From Flavobacteriaceae bacterium (lineage in GTDB: Bacteria; Bacteroidota; Bacteroidia; Flavobacteriales; Flavobacteriaceae): 22,398 nt of DNA. This document shows, piece by piece, positions 1-7,105 of this stretch. Under the pieces are notes generated by a model. That model saw only the letters and a program-made list of their open reading frames with translations, did no database searches and was not told the origin of the DNA. Location: contig VMCW01000114.1 in assembly GCA_008081175.1 (NCBI GenBank), forward strand, positions 1-22,398, given 5' to 3'. A program made the position numbers and the translations under genes. The stretch's first letter is position 1. Each line of letters starts with the position of its first letter.

Positions 1-149
1 GATGGGGGAGGCATCATATTATAAGGGGAAAGCAAAAAATAGAAATCGGTAAAGAAATAGATGCAGCCAAGCTCACCTTGACAGAGGCAGAAACTTATCT
101 AGGAAAAACTTCAAAGAAAACGACAAAGAAATCTGTTAAGAAAAAATGA
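1..149 (+). CDS. topA: DNA topoisomerase I, C-terminal end (partial)
   Basis: This is the last 48 codons of a gene that begins before the window; the first complete codon starts at base 3. The translated end begins WGRHHIIRGKQKIEIGKEID and finishes in a Lys/Thr/Ser-rich tail (KKTTKKSVKKK). From family knowledge, Flavobacteriaceae topoisomerase I ends with a repeated small domain of the 'WGR..I..GK.KIE' type and a lysine-rich tail that binds DNA, so the match is good although the catalytic Toprim and Tyr-containing domains are not visible. The enzyme relaxes negatively supercoiled DNA in the cytoplasm. Its TGA (147-149) overlaps the ATG of the next gene (146) as ATGA, which suggests translational coupling with the ureohydrolase-like gene. 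Confidence 0.8.
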   Translation, partial: WGRHHIIRGKQKIEIGKEIDAAKLTLTEAETYLGKTSKKTTKKSVKKK

Positions 150-1297
150 GTTTAGAACTTTTGCGCCCTGTTGAAGAAGAATCTTTACTCGGACTTGCTC
201 TGTTGCCCAAACAAGTTCTAGGAAAAAACATTGCTATTCATACAACTTCTTTGGGCCTGCCAGAGCTTAAGGGCTTACACGTAGCCCTTATCGGCCTTAG
301 TGAATACCGCAATAGTTTTTTCCCAAACATTCAGTACGACCTTGCACGATTCAGAAAAGCGTTTTACGAATTGTTTCCAGGAAATTGGAATGTAAAAATC
401 GCTGACCTTGGAGACTTACCCAATGGCTCGAAAGTAGAGGACACCTATTTTGCTGTAAAAGAAATAGGATATCACTTAAAACAAATGAATATCATCCCTA
501 TTTTTATAGGAGGTAGTCATGATTTGATTTATCCCATGTACCAAGTTTTTCAAGAATTTAAACAGTTGGTTAACGTGGTTGCTGTAGATCGTTCCTTTGA
601 TTTTTCACAGGAAGATGAACTGATCTCTGGAAGGTCCTACATGAGTAAAATTATCATGGAAAAACCCAATGTATTAAACAATTATACCAATCTAGGTCAC
701 CAGAGTTATTATTGTGCTGTAGAGGAAAAGGACTTAATGGACAAGCTGTATTTTGATGGGGTTCGATTGGGACAACTACTGGATGACTTGCGTCTCGCTG
801 AGCCTGTTTTACGGGATGCTGATATTGTTGGTTTTGACATGAAGTGCCTGTCTTGGGAAGCGCTAGCAGACCCCCTTAAAGGTCAACCAAACGGTATCGA
901 TTCTAGATCTATTTGTGGGCTAAGCCGCTACGCTGGTATAAGTGATCGGGTGAGCTTCTTAGGTTTATTTGAAATAAATGCAACCCCAGTAATGGATCAA
1001 CTCTTGGCACAAATTGTATGGTATTTTATTGAAGGTGTACATTATCGTTTTGATGAAAATCCAATAAATACAAAAGAAGGCTTTATCAAATACAGTGTTG
1101 CCCTTTCTAATCAAACCATGGTTTTTTATAAAAGTGAAAAGAGTAATCGATGGTGGATGGAGATTACAAATGATTCCCATTTAGATAATAAATTAAAAAC
1201 AAGTTCGTTATTAGCATGCACCGAACAAGATTATGAGTTCGCATCACGCGATATAATTCCAGAAAGATGGTATAATGCCATCCGAAGATTGCTTTGA
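146..1297 (+). CDS. Formimidoylglutamase-like (arginase/ureohydrolase fold) protein with partly lost metal site
   Basis: This 383-residue protein keeps the ureohydrolase layout: GGSHD at 122-126, a DxxxD motif (D148-R-S-F-D152) and a later FDM motif (D231). Canonical arginases bind two Mn ions through GGxH, DxHxD and DxD. Here H125, D148, D152 and D231 are present, but the middle His is S150 and the second Asp of DxD is K233, so only four of six ligands remain. The family is usually annotated as formimidoylglutamase (hutG), but no other histidine-degradation gene is near, so catalysis is doubtful and a structural or regulatory role is possible. From memory, a relative with an eroded site sits next to topA or the gld genes in many Flavobacteriaceae. 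The C-terminal third (GVHYRF, KSNRWWMEI) is outside the known catalytic motifs. The start overlaps the topA stop. The arginase fold is clear; the function is not. Confidence 0.7.
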   Translation: MSLELLRPVEEESLLGLALLPKQVLGKNIAIHTTSLGLPELKGLHVALIGLSEYRNSFFPNIQYDLARFRKAFYELFPGNWNVKIADLGDLPNGSKVEDTYFAVKEIGYHLKQMNIIPIFIGGSHDLIYPMYQVFQEFKQLVNVVAVDRSFDFSQEDELISGRSYMSKIIMEKPNVLNNYTNLGHQSYYCAVEEKDLMDKLYFDGVRLGQLLDDLRLAEPVLRDADIVGFDMKCLSWEALADPLKGQPNGIDSRSICGLSRYAGISDRVSFLGLFEINATPVMDQLLAQIVWYFIEGVHYRFDENPINTKEGFIKYSVALSNQTMVFYKSEKSNRWWMEITNDSHLDNKLKTSSLLACTEQDYEFASRDIIPERWYNAIRRLL

Positions 1298-1332
1298 TCT
1301 TTTAAGGTGAAAAATTATATATTGAAGATTAA

Positions 1333-1365
1333 AAAAGTGTAATTGTTAAAGAATTTTACACTTTT
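1333..1365 (+). terminator. Hairpin after the ureohydrolase-like gene, likely intrinsic terminator
   Basis: A perfect 10-bp inverted repeat, AAAAGTGTAA (1333-1342) and TTACACTTTT (1356-1365), encloses a 13-nt loop. The 3' arm ends in four T. It lies 36 bases after the upstream stop codon and about 60 bases before gldK. The stem is A/T-rich and the T run is short, so termination may be partial. It suggests that the gld cluster is mainly transcribed from its own promoter. Confidence 0.5.
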
Positions 1366-1376
1366 AGTAAAAAAAT

Positions 1377-1416
1377 AACTAGTTTTATATGATATTAAAG
1401 CATCAAACTAGTTTTA
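1377..1416 (+). promoter_or_regulatory. Paired AACTAGTTTTA repeats in front of gldK; candidate operator or 5' leader stem
   Basis: The 11-mer AACTAGTTTTA occurs at 1377-1387 and again at 1406-1416, 29 bases apart start to start. Its core AACTAGTT is a perfect 8-bp palindrome, so the copies are both direct and inverted repeats. In RNA, 1377-1385 can pair with 1405-1413 as a 9-bp stem around a 19-nt loop, ending 14 bases before the gldK ATG. The first copy also contains TAGTTTTA (1380-1387), which resembles the Bacteroidota -7 element TAnnTTTG. Whether this is an operator, a promoter or an RNA element cannot be decided here. Confidence 0.4.
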
Positions 1417-1427
1417 ATAAAATATTA

Positions 1428-2804
1428 ATGAAAAGACTTTTAGTTGCATTAGCTCTGAGCCTTGTAATTGTTTCTTGTGGAAATAAAAACAGAGGAGAAC
1501 TTATAGGGGTAAAACAAAAAAAGTGGTTCGGGGAAAAACCCTATGGGATGGTTCTAGTAGAAGGTGGCGCCTATATAATGGGAAAGTCTGATGAAGACAT
1601 TGCTCAGCTTCAAAATGCACCTGCCAGAACCGTTACTGTTCCTTCCTTTTATATGGATGAAACAGAAATTACTAATAGTGAGTATCGACAGTTTGTTTAC
1701 TGGGTCAAGGATTCTATAGCTCTTGCTATGCTAGCAAGAAAGGCAGATGAATTAGAACTTGGAGAGGATGACAGAGACGGTATAGGAGAATTTGCTTTTA
1801 AAGATGCAGATACGACGAAGCTCAGTGAATTCCAAAAGTATATGCGGGAGAACTATTACGATGTTTCCGAAGACTTATATGCAGGACGTGCTCTTAATTG
1901 GAATGCAGACCTAACCTGGGATACAGAAGATTATAAAGACAGGAACTATGCTGAGGTGATGGATTCACTTTACCTACCTCCTGAGCAGTGGTACAATGGA
2001 GAAATAAAACTTGACGTCTCGAAAATCGTATATGCATACACTTGGTTCGATGCAGAGGCAGCTGCAGCAGAATCTAAACGTACCCGTAAACAATTTATAG
2101 ATCGCACGCCTTTTATCAAAAAAGAGGAAATTCAGATTTATCCAGATACAACGGTATGGATTAAGGATTTTACCTATTCCTATAATGAACCAATGCACAA
2201 CGATTATTTTTCTCATCCTGCCTATCAAGACTATCCTGTGGTTGGAGTTTCTTGGACCCAAGCTGTTGCCTTTTGTAACTGGAGAACAAATTATAAAAAT
2301 GGTTATCAGAGAGATAAAGGAAAACCTAGTGTAAGTCGTTTTAGACTCCCTAGCGAAGCGGAATGGGAATACGCAGCAAGAGGAGGAATACCTTCGGGAA
2401 CTTATCCTTGGGGATCGCCCTATTTGCTTAACGACAGAGCTTGCTTTTTAGCAAACTTTAAACCATTAAGAGGAGATTATGCCGTAGATCAAGCGGTCTA
2501 CACCGTAGAGGCAAAATCCTATCTTCCAAATGACTACAATTTATACAATATGGCTGGAAACGTAGCTGAATGGACCATTTCATCCTACGATCCGGGTTCT
2601 TATGAATATGTTTCTTCTTTAAATCCAAATATTTCTTTTGAAACAGAAAAGCGAAAAGTGGTTCGAGGAGGTTCATGGAAAGACGTTGCATACTACCTAC
2701 GTGTGAGTTCCAGAGATTATGAATATTCGGATACCGCACGAAGCTATATTGGATTTAGAACCGTACAGGATTATCTCGGATCTCAAAAAGTAAAAATCAA
2801 ATAA
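1428..2804 (+). CDS. gldK: GldK (PorK-type) gliding motility/T9SS outer-membrane lipoprotein
   Basis: GldK forms, with GldN, the periplasmic ring under the outer membrane of the type IX secretion system. I chose the ATG at 1428 and not the in-frame ATG at 1389, because it gives a clean lipoprotein signal, MKRLLVALALSLVIVSC, with lipobox IVSC and lipidated C17 (458 residues). The body is an FGE-sulfatase/SUMF1-like fold: it opens with GMVLVEGGAYIMG and DETEITNSEYRQF, continues through WTQAVAFCNW and LPSEAEWEYAARGG, and closes with MAGNVAEW, VVRGGSW and YIGFRTV. A long insertion of about 150 residues rich in Asp, Tyr and Glu lies between the first and second motif blocks. GldK is known as a non-catalytic member of this fold. 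It is the first gene of gldKLMN, 48 bases before gldL. Confidence 0.95.
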   Translation: MKRLLVALALSLVIVSCGNKNRGELIGVKQKKWFGEKPYGMVLVEGGAYIMGKSDEDIAQLQNAPARTVTVPSFYMDETEITNSEYRQFVYWVKDSIALAMLARKADELELGEDDRDGIGEFAFKDADTTKLSEFQKYMRENYYDVSEDLYAGRALNWNADLTWDTEDYKDRNYAEVMDSLYLPPEQWYNGEIKLDVSKIVYAYTWFDAEAAAAESKRTRKQFIDRTPFIKKEEIQIYPDTTVWIKDFTYSYNEPMHNDYFSHPAYQDYPVVGVSWTQAVAFCNWRTNYKNGYQRDKGKPSVSRFRLPSEAEWEYAARGGIPSGTYPWGSPYLLNDRACFLANFKPLRGDYAVDQAVYTVEAKSYLPNDYNLYNMAGNVAEWTISSYDPGSYEYVSSLNPNISFETEKRKVVRGGSWKDVAYYLRVSSRDYEYSDTARSYIGFRTVQDYLGSQKVKIK

Positions 2805-2852
2805 ATTAGTAACATAAAATATTACATCTAAATCAATCAAAAACTAGAAACA

Positions 2853-3470
2853 ATGACAGATAAAGCGTTAAACAAAAGGCTTCGTAGCAAAGTAGCAATG
2901 CACATGCTCTTTGGACTTGGAGGTGCTGTTGTAATTATAGGGGCACTATTTAAAATTCTTCACTTAGAAATTGGACCTATTACAGGGGGGTTAGTCCTTG
3001 GTTTAGGACTGGGAACAGAGGCCTTGATATTTACAGTTTCAGCTTTGAATACAGGAGAAATCAAAGAAGAACATCAAGATTTTGTAAAAAAATTAAAAGG
3101 AGATTCAACCGCTAGCGGAAGAGCTTCAGGAGGAGAACAAGGACTTTCGTCTAAAATTGATGCGTTGATGGCAGAAGCTAAATTGGATGTCAATTTGATG
3201 AATTCCTTAGCAAAAAGTATCAAAGACCTAGAAGATTCTGCAAAAGCTCTTGGTCCTGCTTCACAAGCCGTAGCTGCTTCTGAAAGTTACTCTAAAGAAC
3301 TAAGTAATGCCGCAACTCAGCTTGAAGAGCTAAATGCGAATTATAAAAAACAAATTGCTGTCAATCAAAATGCAGAAGAACTCAAACAGCAAATGGAGAA
3401 TTTGTCTGCAAATCTTGCTGCACTTAATAACGTTTACAATGGCATGCTAGAAGCCATGAACAAAAAATAA
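2853..3470 (+). CDS. gldL: GldL (PorL-type) inner-membrane motor protein
   Basis: GldL (205 residues here) forms a pentameric inner-membrane ring around GldM and converts proton flow into motion for secretion and gliding. Two hydrophobic helices are visible, about 17-36 and 43-62, joined by a short turn (HLEIGP). The acidic residue in helix 2, E56 in GTEALIF, matches the E49 known to be essential in Flavobacterium johnsoniae, and K34 and H37 match the conserved polar residues of helix 1. The position of the Flavobacterium Tyr13 appears to be Phe (F20). After helix 2 comes a short polar linker with a Gly/Ser-rich stretch (about 80-95), then a helical, coiled-coil-like region (100-205) rich in Ala, Leu, Glu and Lys. 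GldM follows after 6 bases, so translation is probably coupled. Confidence 0.95.
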   Translation: MTDKALNKRLRSKVAMHMLFGLGGAVVIIGALFKILHLEIGPITGGLVLGLGLGTEALIFTVSALNTGEIKEEHQDFVKKLKGDSTASGRASGGEQGLSSKIDALMAEAKLDVNLMNSLAKSIKDLEDSAKALGPASQAVAASESYSKELSNAATQLEELNANYKKQIAVNQNAEELKQQMENLSANLAALNNVYNGMLEAMNKK

Positions 3471-3476
3471 AGTAAA

Positions 3477-5054
3477 ATGGCAGGAGCTAAAGAAACCCCC
3501 AGACAAAAACTGATCAGTCTCATGTACTTGGTGTTTATCACCATGCTTGCACTAAATGTGTCTAAAGAAGTATTGGATGGGTTTGGTCAGATGTTTGAAA
3601 AAATAACTGATGCAAATGAACGCGTAGCTGTCAGTAATAAAGCCCTTCTGGAAAACATTATTGTCAATGCTGAAGAAAAAGGAGGGAAATGGATTACACA
3701 CAAAAGTACAGCTGAGCAAATCAAGCAAAAGTCAGATGATTTTTACAACGCCATTGAAGACCTGAAAAGAACTATTACTGAAAAGCAAAGAGAGAAAGAC
3801 CCAGAACTTAAGGAATTTGCCCAAATGGATAAGGGTGAAGCTCTTGATGTAATCTGGTTTAAAGAAGGGTCAGATCAAGCAAAAAGTGAGTTTATAGAAA
3901 CGATCCAAGATTATAAAATGCATGTAATTCAAGTTTTTGGTAGTCGATATCCAGAGTCTATTGAAATGGTTGAAGCTCGATTTTTTACGGGAGATCAAAA
4001 CAATAATATTCAAAATAGGGACCAAATGGATGAACCCTGGCTCGATGCAAACTTCAAAGGATTTCCTTTAATTTCCTCTCTGGCAAAGTTGACCATGATG
4101 CAAAACGACATCCGACAAACTGAAAATGATGTGTACACCACTTTAATGGGGAAAGAGTTGAAGATGTCTTCCAAAGTAAACCAAATGAACTACACGAGTC
4201 TTTTGGTTACAGAAAAAGGCGCCTATTACCAAGGGGAACAGTTTAACGGAAGCGTTATTTTAGGCAGAAAAGGAGGCGCACAAAATCCAAACGGTGTTGA
4301 TCTTAAAATTGATGGAATAACCCTCACAGAGGAAGATTATGAGTTGATACCTGGAGGTATTCGACTAAACGTAAATTCTGGAAATCCTGGAGACCACACC
4401 ATAGAGGGAGATTTAGTCTTCTTAAATGAAGGTGAAGAGTCCAGAATTAAGGTAAATCAAACGTATACCGTAATTTCTAAGCCTAATTCCGCTGTAATTT
4501 CAGCAGATAAAATGAATGTGGTCTATCGCGGTGTTCAAAATCCAATTACAATTTCAATACCGGGTATTCAAGACAGTAAAATTACTGCTAGTGCACCAGG
4601 ACTAAAGCGAGTGAGAGGGAGTAAATACAATTTATTTCCAGGAACAGGACGGGAAGTAAAAATCAATGTCTCTGGTACACTCCCAGATGGCAATCGTGTT
4701 TCTTCTGTCTCTACGTTTAGAATTAAGGATATACCAAAGCCAGCAGGATATTTTAGAGGACAATCGGGTTCTTTTACTATCCCTAAATCCAGTTTAGAAC
4801 GCGGTACCGTAGAAGCACGACTTGAAGACTTTGATTTTGATTTACCCTTAGAGACTAAATCCTTTCGATTTAGAGCTCCTGGTCAGCCCAGTATGGTAAT
4901 CAATGGAAATCGATTGGACTCCAAAGCTATTCAAATGCTGAGTAGAATCAAAAATGGGCAAACAGTTATCATCTCAGATATTGAAGTAATTATTCCTTCA
5001 AATCCGAGTTATAAATTAAAACAGACGTCTCCAATATCTATCACAATCAACTAA
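3477..5054 (+). CDS. gldM: GldM (PorM-type) T9SS motor shaft protein
   Basis: GldM spans the periplasm as a dimer and links the GldL motor to the GldK/GldN ring. This copy has 525 residues, normal for the family. The N-terminus MAGAKETPRQKLISLMYLV has Arg at position 9, matching the Arg9 reported to pair with the essential Glu of GldL, then one membrane helix (about 12-31, ending LALNVSKEVL). The helical first periplasmic domain runs to about residue 220 (FYNAIEDLKRTI, FAQMDKGEALD), followed by three beta-rich Ig-like domains; the last ends in SISITIN and would contact the outer-membrane ring. It sits 6 bases after gldL and 11 before gldN, so the four genes form one operon. No truncation or frame problem is seen. 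Confidence 0.95.
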   Translation: MAGAKETPRQKLISLMYLVFITMLALNVSKEVLDGFGQMFEKITDANERVAVSNKALLENIIVNAEEKGGKWITHKSTAEQIKQKSDDFYNAIEDLKRTITEKQREKDPELKEFAQMDKGEALDVIWFKEGSDQAKSEFIETIQDYKMHVIQVFGSRYPESIEMVEARFFTGDQNNNIQNRDQMDEPWLDANFKGFPLISSLAKLTMMQNDIRQTENDVYTTLMGKELKMSSKVNQMNYTSLLVTEKGAYYQGEQFNGSVILGRKGGAQNPNGVDLKIDGITLTEEDYELIPGGIRLNVNSGNPGDHTIEGDLVFLNEGEESRIKVNQTYTVISKPNSAVISADKMNVVYRGVQNPITISIPGIQDSKITASAPGLKRVRGSKYNLFPGTGREVKINVSGTLPDGNRVSSVSTFRIKDIPKPAGYFRGQSGSFTIPKSSLERGTVEARLEDFDFDLPLETKSFRFRAPGQPSMVINGNRLDSKAIQMLSRIKNGQTVIISDIEVIIPSNPSYKLKQTSPISITIN

Positions 5055-5065
5055 TCTGATTTCAC

Positions 5066-5968
5066 ATGAAAAAATCGATATTTTTTGTTTTAATCACCTC
5101 ATTATTAGCCTTTAACCTAGGTTTTGGACAAGCCAATTTGTTAAATGCAAGAGTTCCACAAGAAGTGGGAATAAATGATGAGTTGGCCAATGCGGTAATG
5201 ACAAAACCTATCGCTTATGGTTATGTTGACGATCGAGATGTGTTGTGGCAAAAAACGATTTGGGAGATCATTGATTTAGATGAACGCATCAACTTCCCCT
5301 ACTATTATCCAACAATCAATAACGGGAATTTATCCAATAACAGAAAATCACTATTCAGAGTGCTGATGGATGGTATAAGTAACGGAGAAATTACGGAAAT
5401 CTATGCAACTGATTATTTCAATGAAAAGCTAACAGAAGAGGATCTTGCAGAAGTATTAGAGTTGAGAAGACTTTCTCCTGAAGGGATATCAAAACAGAAC
5501 GCAGGTGAAACAGTAACGGAAGACGATTACGATATCTATAAGATAGAATCAGACAAAGTAGTTCAATACCGCATCAAAGGAACATGGTATTTTAATAAGC
5601 GTCTCGGTGAAATGAAATACAGGCTTTTAGGTGTCGCTCCAGTAGCTCCTGATGTCTCTACCCTTAGCCAAGGACCAGAAGCAATGGCAAATGCACTAGT
5701 GCCTTTATTTTGGATTTGGTTCCCTGATGCAAGAGAAACCTTAAATAAACACATGGTTTTTAATACCAGAAATTCGTCTCAACCCGTTAGCTATGATATG
5801 ATGCTGAACGCAAGAAGGTTTAATGCAGTGATCTACAAAGAAGAAAACGTATACGAAGATCGAGAAGTGAAAGAATACATCTACGAAGATGCTTTGCGCC
5901 AACTTCTTGAGTCCGAACGCATCAAATCGACAATTAGGGATTTTGAACAAGACATGTGGAACAACTAA
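5066..5968 (+). CDS. gldN: GldN (PorN-type) gliding motility/T9SS ring protein
   Basis: GldN is an exported periplasmic protein that assembles with GldK into the T9SS ring. The 300-residue product starts with a Sec signal peptide (MKKSIFFVLITSLLAFNLGFGQ, cleavage expected near residue 22). Family features follow: ANLLNAR, a conserved block around DRDVLWQKTIWEIIDLDERIN, FYYPTINN-like text (YYYPT), LFWIWFPDARE and the near-C-terminal motif YEDREVKEYI. It is the last gene of the operon and ends 20 bases before a strong terminator. None of the four gld genes is doubled or broken, so the secretion core encoded here looks functional; other parts (sprA, sprE, porV and so on) must lie elsewhere. Confidence 0.95.
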   Translation: MKKSIFFVLITSLLAFNLGFGQANLLNARVPQEVGINDELANAVMTKPIAYGYVDDRDVLWQKTIWEIIDLDERINFPYYYPTINNGNLSNNRKSLFRVLMDGISNGEITEIYATDYFNEKLTEEDLAEVLELRRLSPEGISKQNAGETVTEDDYDIYKIESDKVVQYRIKGTWYFNKRLGEMKYRLLGVAPVAPDVSTLSQGPEAMANALVPLFWIWFPDARETLNKHMVFNTRNSSQPVSYDMMLNARRFNAVIYKEENVYEDREVKEYIYEDALRQLLESERIKSTIRDFEQDMWNN

Positions 5969-5988
5969 GCTGAAATACACAATAAGAG

Positions 5989-6020
5989 TAAGCGCTATTG
6001 GAAACAATAGCGCTTTTTTT
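5989..6020 (+). terminator. Strong intrinsic terminator after gldN
   Basis: A 12-bp perfect stem is formed by AAAGCGCTATTG-type arms; the core 10 bp are AGCGCTATTG (5991-6000) and CAATAGCGCT (6005-6014), closed by a GAAA tetraloop (6001-6004), and the adjoining A5989/A5990 pair with T6015/T6016. A run of T follows to 6020. This is the clearest terminator in the window and marks the end of the gldKLMN transcript. Confidence 0.9.
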
Positions 6021-6024
6021 ATAC

Positions 6025-6032
6025 TATTTTTG
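6025..6032 (+). promoter_or_regulatory. Candidate -7 promoter element of the FAD oxidoreductase gene
   Basis: TATTTTTG fits the Bacteroidota -7 consensus TAnnTTTG exactly and ends 6 bases before the ATG at 6038. Transcription would then start at or next to the start codon, giving a leaderless or nearly leaderless mRNA. No good -33 TTG is seen at the usual spacing, because that position falls in the preceding terminator stem; this lowers confidence. Confidence 0.3.
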
Positions 6033-6037
6033 TTGCA

Positions 6038-7105
6038 ATGATACACTCCCTCATCGTCGGTTATGGACTAGCTGGATTTCACTACTCCAGAGTACTTCAA
6101 AAGCAGTATAAAGACTTTGTGGTTTTTTCCGATCAAAGACCAGGAGCTAGTAGTAATGCAGGAGGGGTATTTAATCCTACTATATTAAAGAGATTTACTT
6201 TGGCTTGGAATGCTCTTGAATTCTTTGAGTATGCACAACTTTGCTATCTAGACTTTGAAAAAGAATTTGGGACATCTATTTTTGATAAACAACCCATAAT
6301 CTATTCTTTTAGCGATGTTGCAGACCAAAATAATTGGGTCGTTGCAGCACATACTCAGGGATTAAATCGCTTTATGGAAGCAGAGTTTATTCAAACCTCT
6401 GTAGAAGGAATCAAAGAAAACGCAGGATACGCACAACTTAAAAATGTAGGAAAAGTACATATTCAGAAAATGTTGAAGGTGTATAGGGAACGGGTACTTA
6501 AGAATCAATTTTATAATGAAGCCTTTGAGTATGATAAGCTCAAGTTTATGGAAAATGGAATTGAATACAAAGGAATCCAAGCCGAAAGAATTGTTTTTTG
6601 TGAGGGGTATGGTTTAAAAGCAAACCCCTGGTTTTCCTATCTTCCTTTGACTGGTTCAAAGGGAGAATTTCTTCACATTCGTTCGCGTGAACTTTCACAA
6701 AAGAGAATCATTAAAGGGAAAGGTATTTTTATTGTTCCAATGGGTGAAGATGTTTTTTGGGTTGGAGCAACTTTCAGTCGGGATGACAAGAGCACCCTTC
6801 CTACGAGCCAAGGAAAAGAGTGGCTTATGGATAAACTGAATTCAATGATCCATTCCGGTTATGAAGTGATGGAACATCGTGCAGCACTTCGACCAACCGT
6901 ACAAGACCGCAGGCCTCTTCTAGGGCGTCACCCCAAAAAGGAACAGCTGTATGTCTTGAACGGTTTGGGTACTAGAGGTTTGCTTATGGGACCCTTACTG
7001 GCCCACTGGTTGTTACAATACATAGACAACGATCTCGCACTTCCACCTTCAGTAACTATTGATCGTTTTGAATCCTATTTAAATAAACAGTCAAGTACAA
7101 TATGA
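6038..7105 (+). CDS. FAD-dependent oxidoreductase, glycine/D-amino-acid oxidase (DAO) type
   Basis: The 355-residue cytoplasmic protein starts directly with a dinucleotide-binding beta-alpha-beta motif, HSLIVGYGLAG (GxGxxG at 8-13), which holds FAD. GVFNPTI near residue 45 and the C-terminal RPTVQDRRPLLGRHP and GLGTRGLLMGP blocks are typical of DAO-family flavoproteins, where the last block closes over the flavin. Such enzymes oxidise C-N bonds of amino acids or amines (glycine oxidase, the oxidase part of MnmC and others). No second catalytic domain is present, so a tRNA-modifying MnmC fusion is ruled out, but the substrate cannot be read from the sequence. It overlaps the ABC-F gene by ATGA (7102-7105), so the two are co-translated. 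It lies just behind the T9SS operon but is separated from it by a strong terminator. Confidence 0.75.
   Translation: MIHSLIVGYGLAGFHYSRVLQKQYKDFVVFSDQRPGASSNAGGVFNPTILKRFTLAWNALEFFEYAQLCYLDFEKEFGTSIFDKQPIIYSFSDVADQNNWVVAAHTQGLNRFMEAEFIQTSVEGIKENAGYAQLKNVGKVHIQKMLKVYRERVLKNQFYNEAFEYDKLKFMENGIEYKGIQAERIVFCEGYGLKANPWFSYLPLTGSKGEFLHIRSRELSQKRIIKGKGIFIVPMGEDVFWVGATFSRDDKSTLPTSQGKEWLMDKLNSMIHSGYEVMEHRAALRPTVQDRRPLLGRHPKKEQLYVLNGLGTRGLLMGPLLAHWLLQYIDNDLALPPSVTIDRFESYLNKQSSTI

Noticed and set aside
1389..1427. Upstream ATG for GldK
   Set aside because: It would place 13 polar residues before the lipoprotein signal peptide and start inside the repeat pair; the ATG at 1428 gives a standard signal.
5741..6046. 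101-codon minus-strand open frame across the end of gldN and its terminator
   Set aside because: It is antisense to gldN and runs through the terminator hairpin; no signal or domain pattern.
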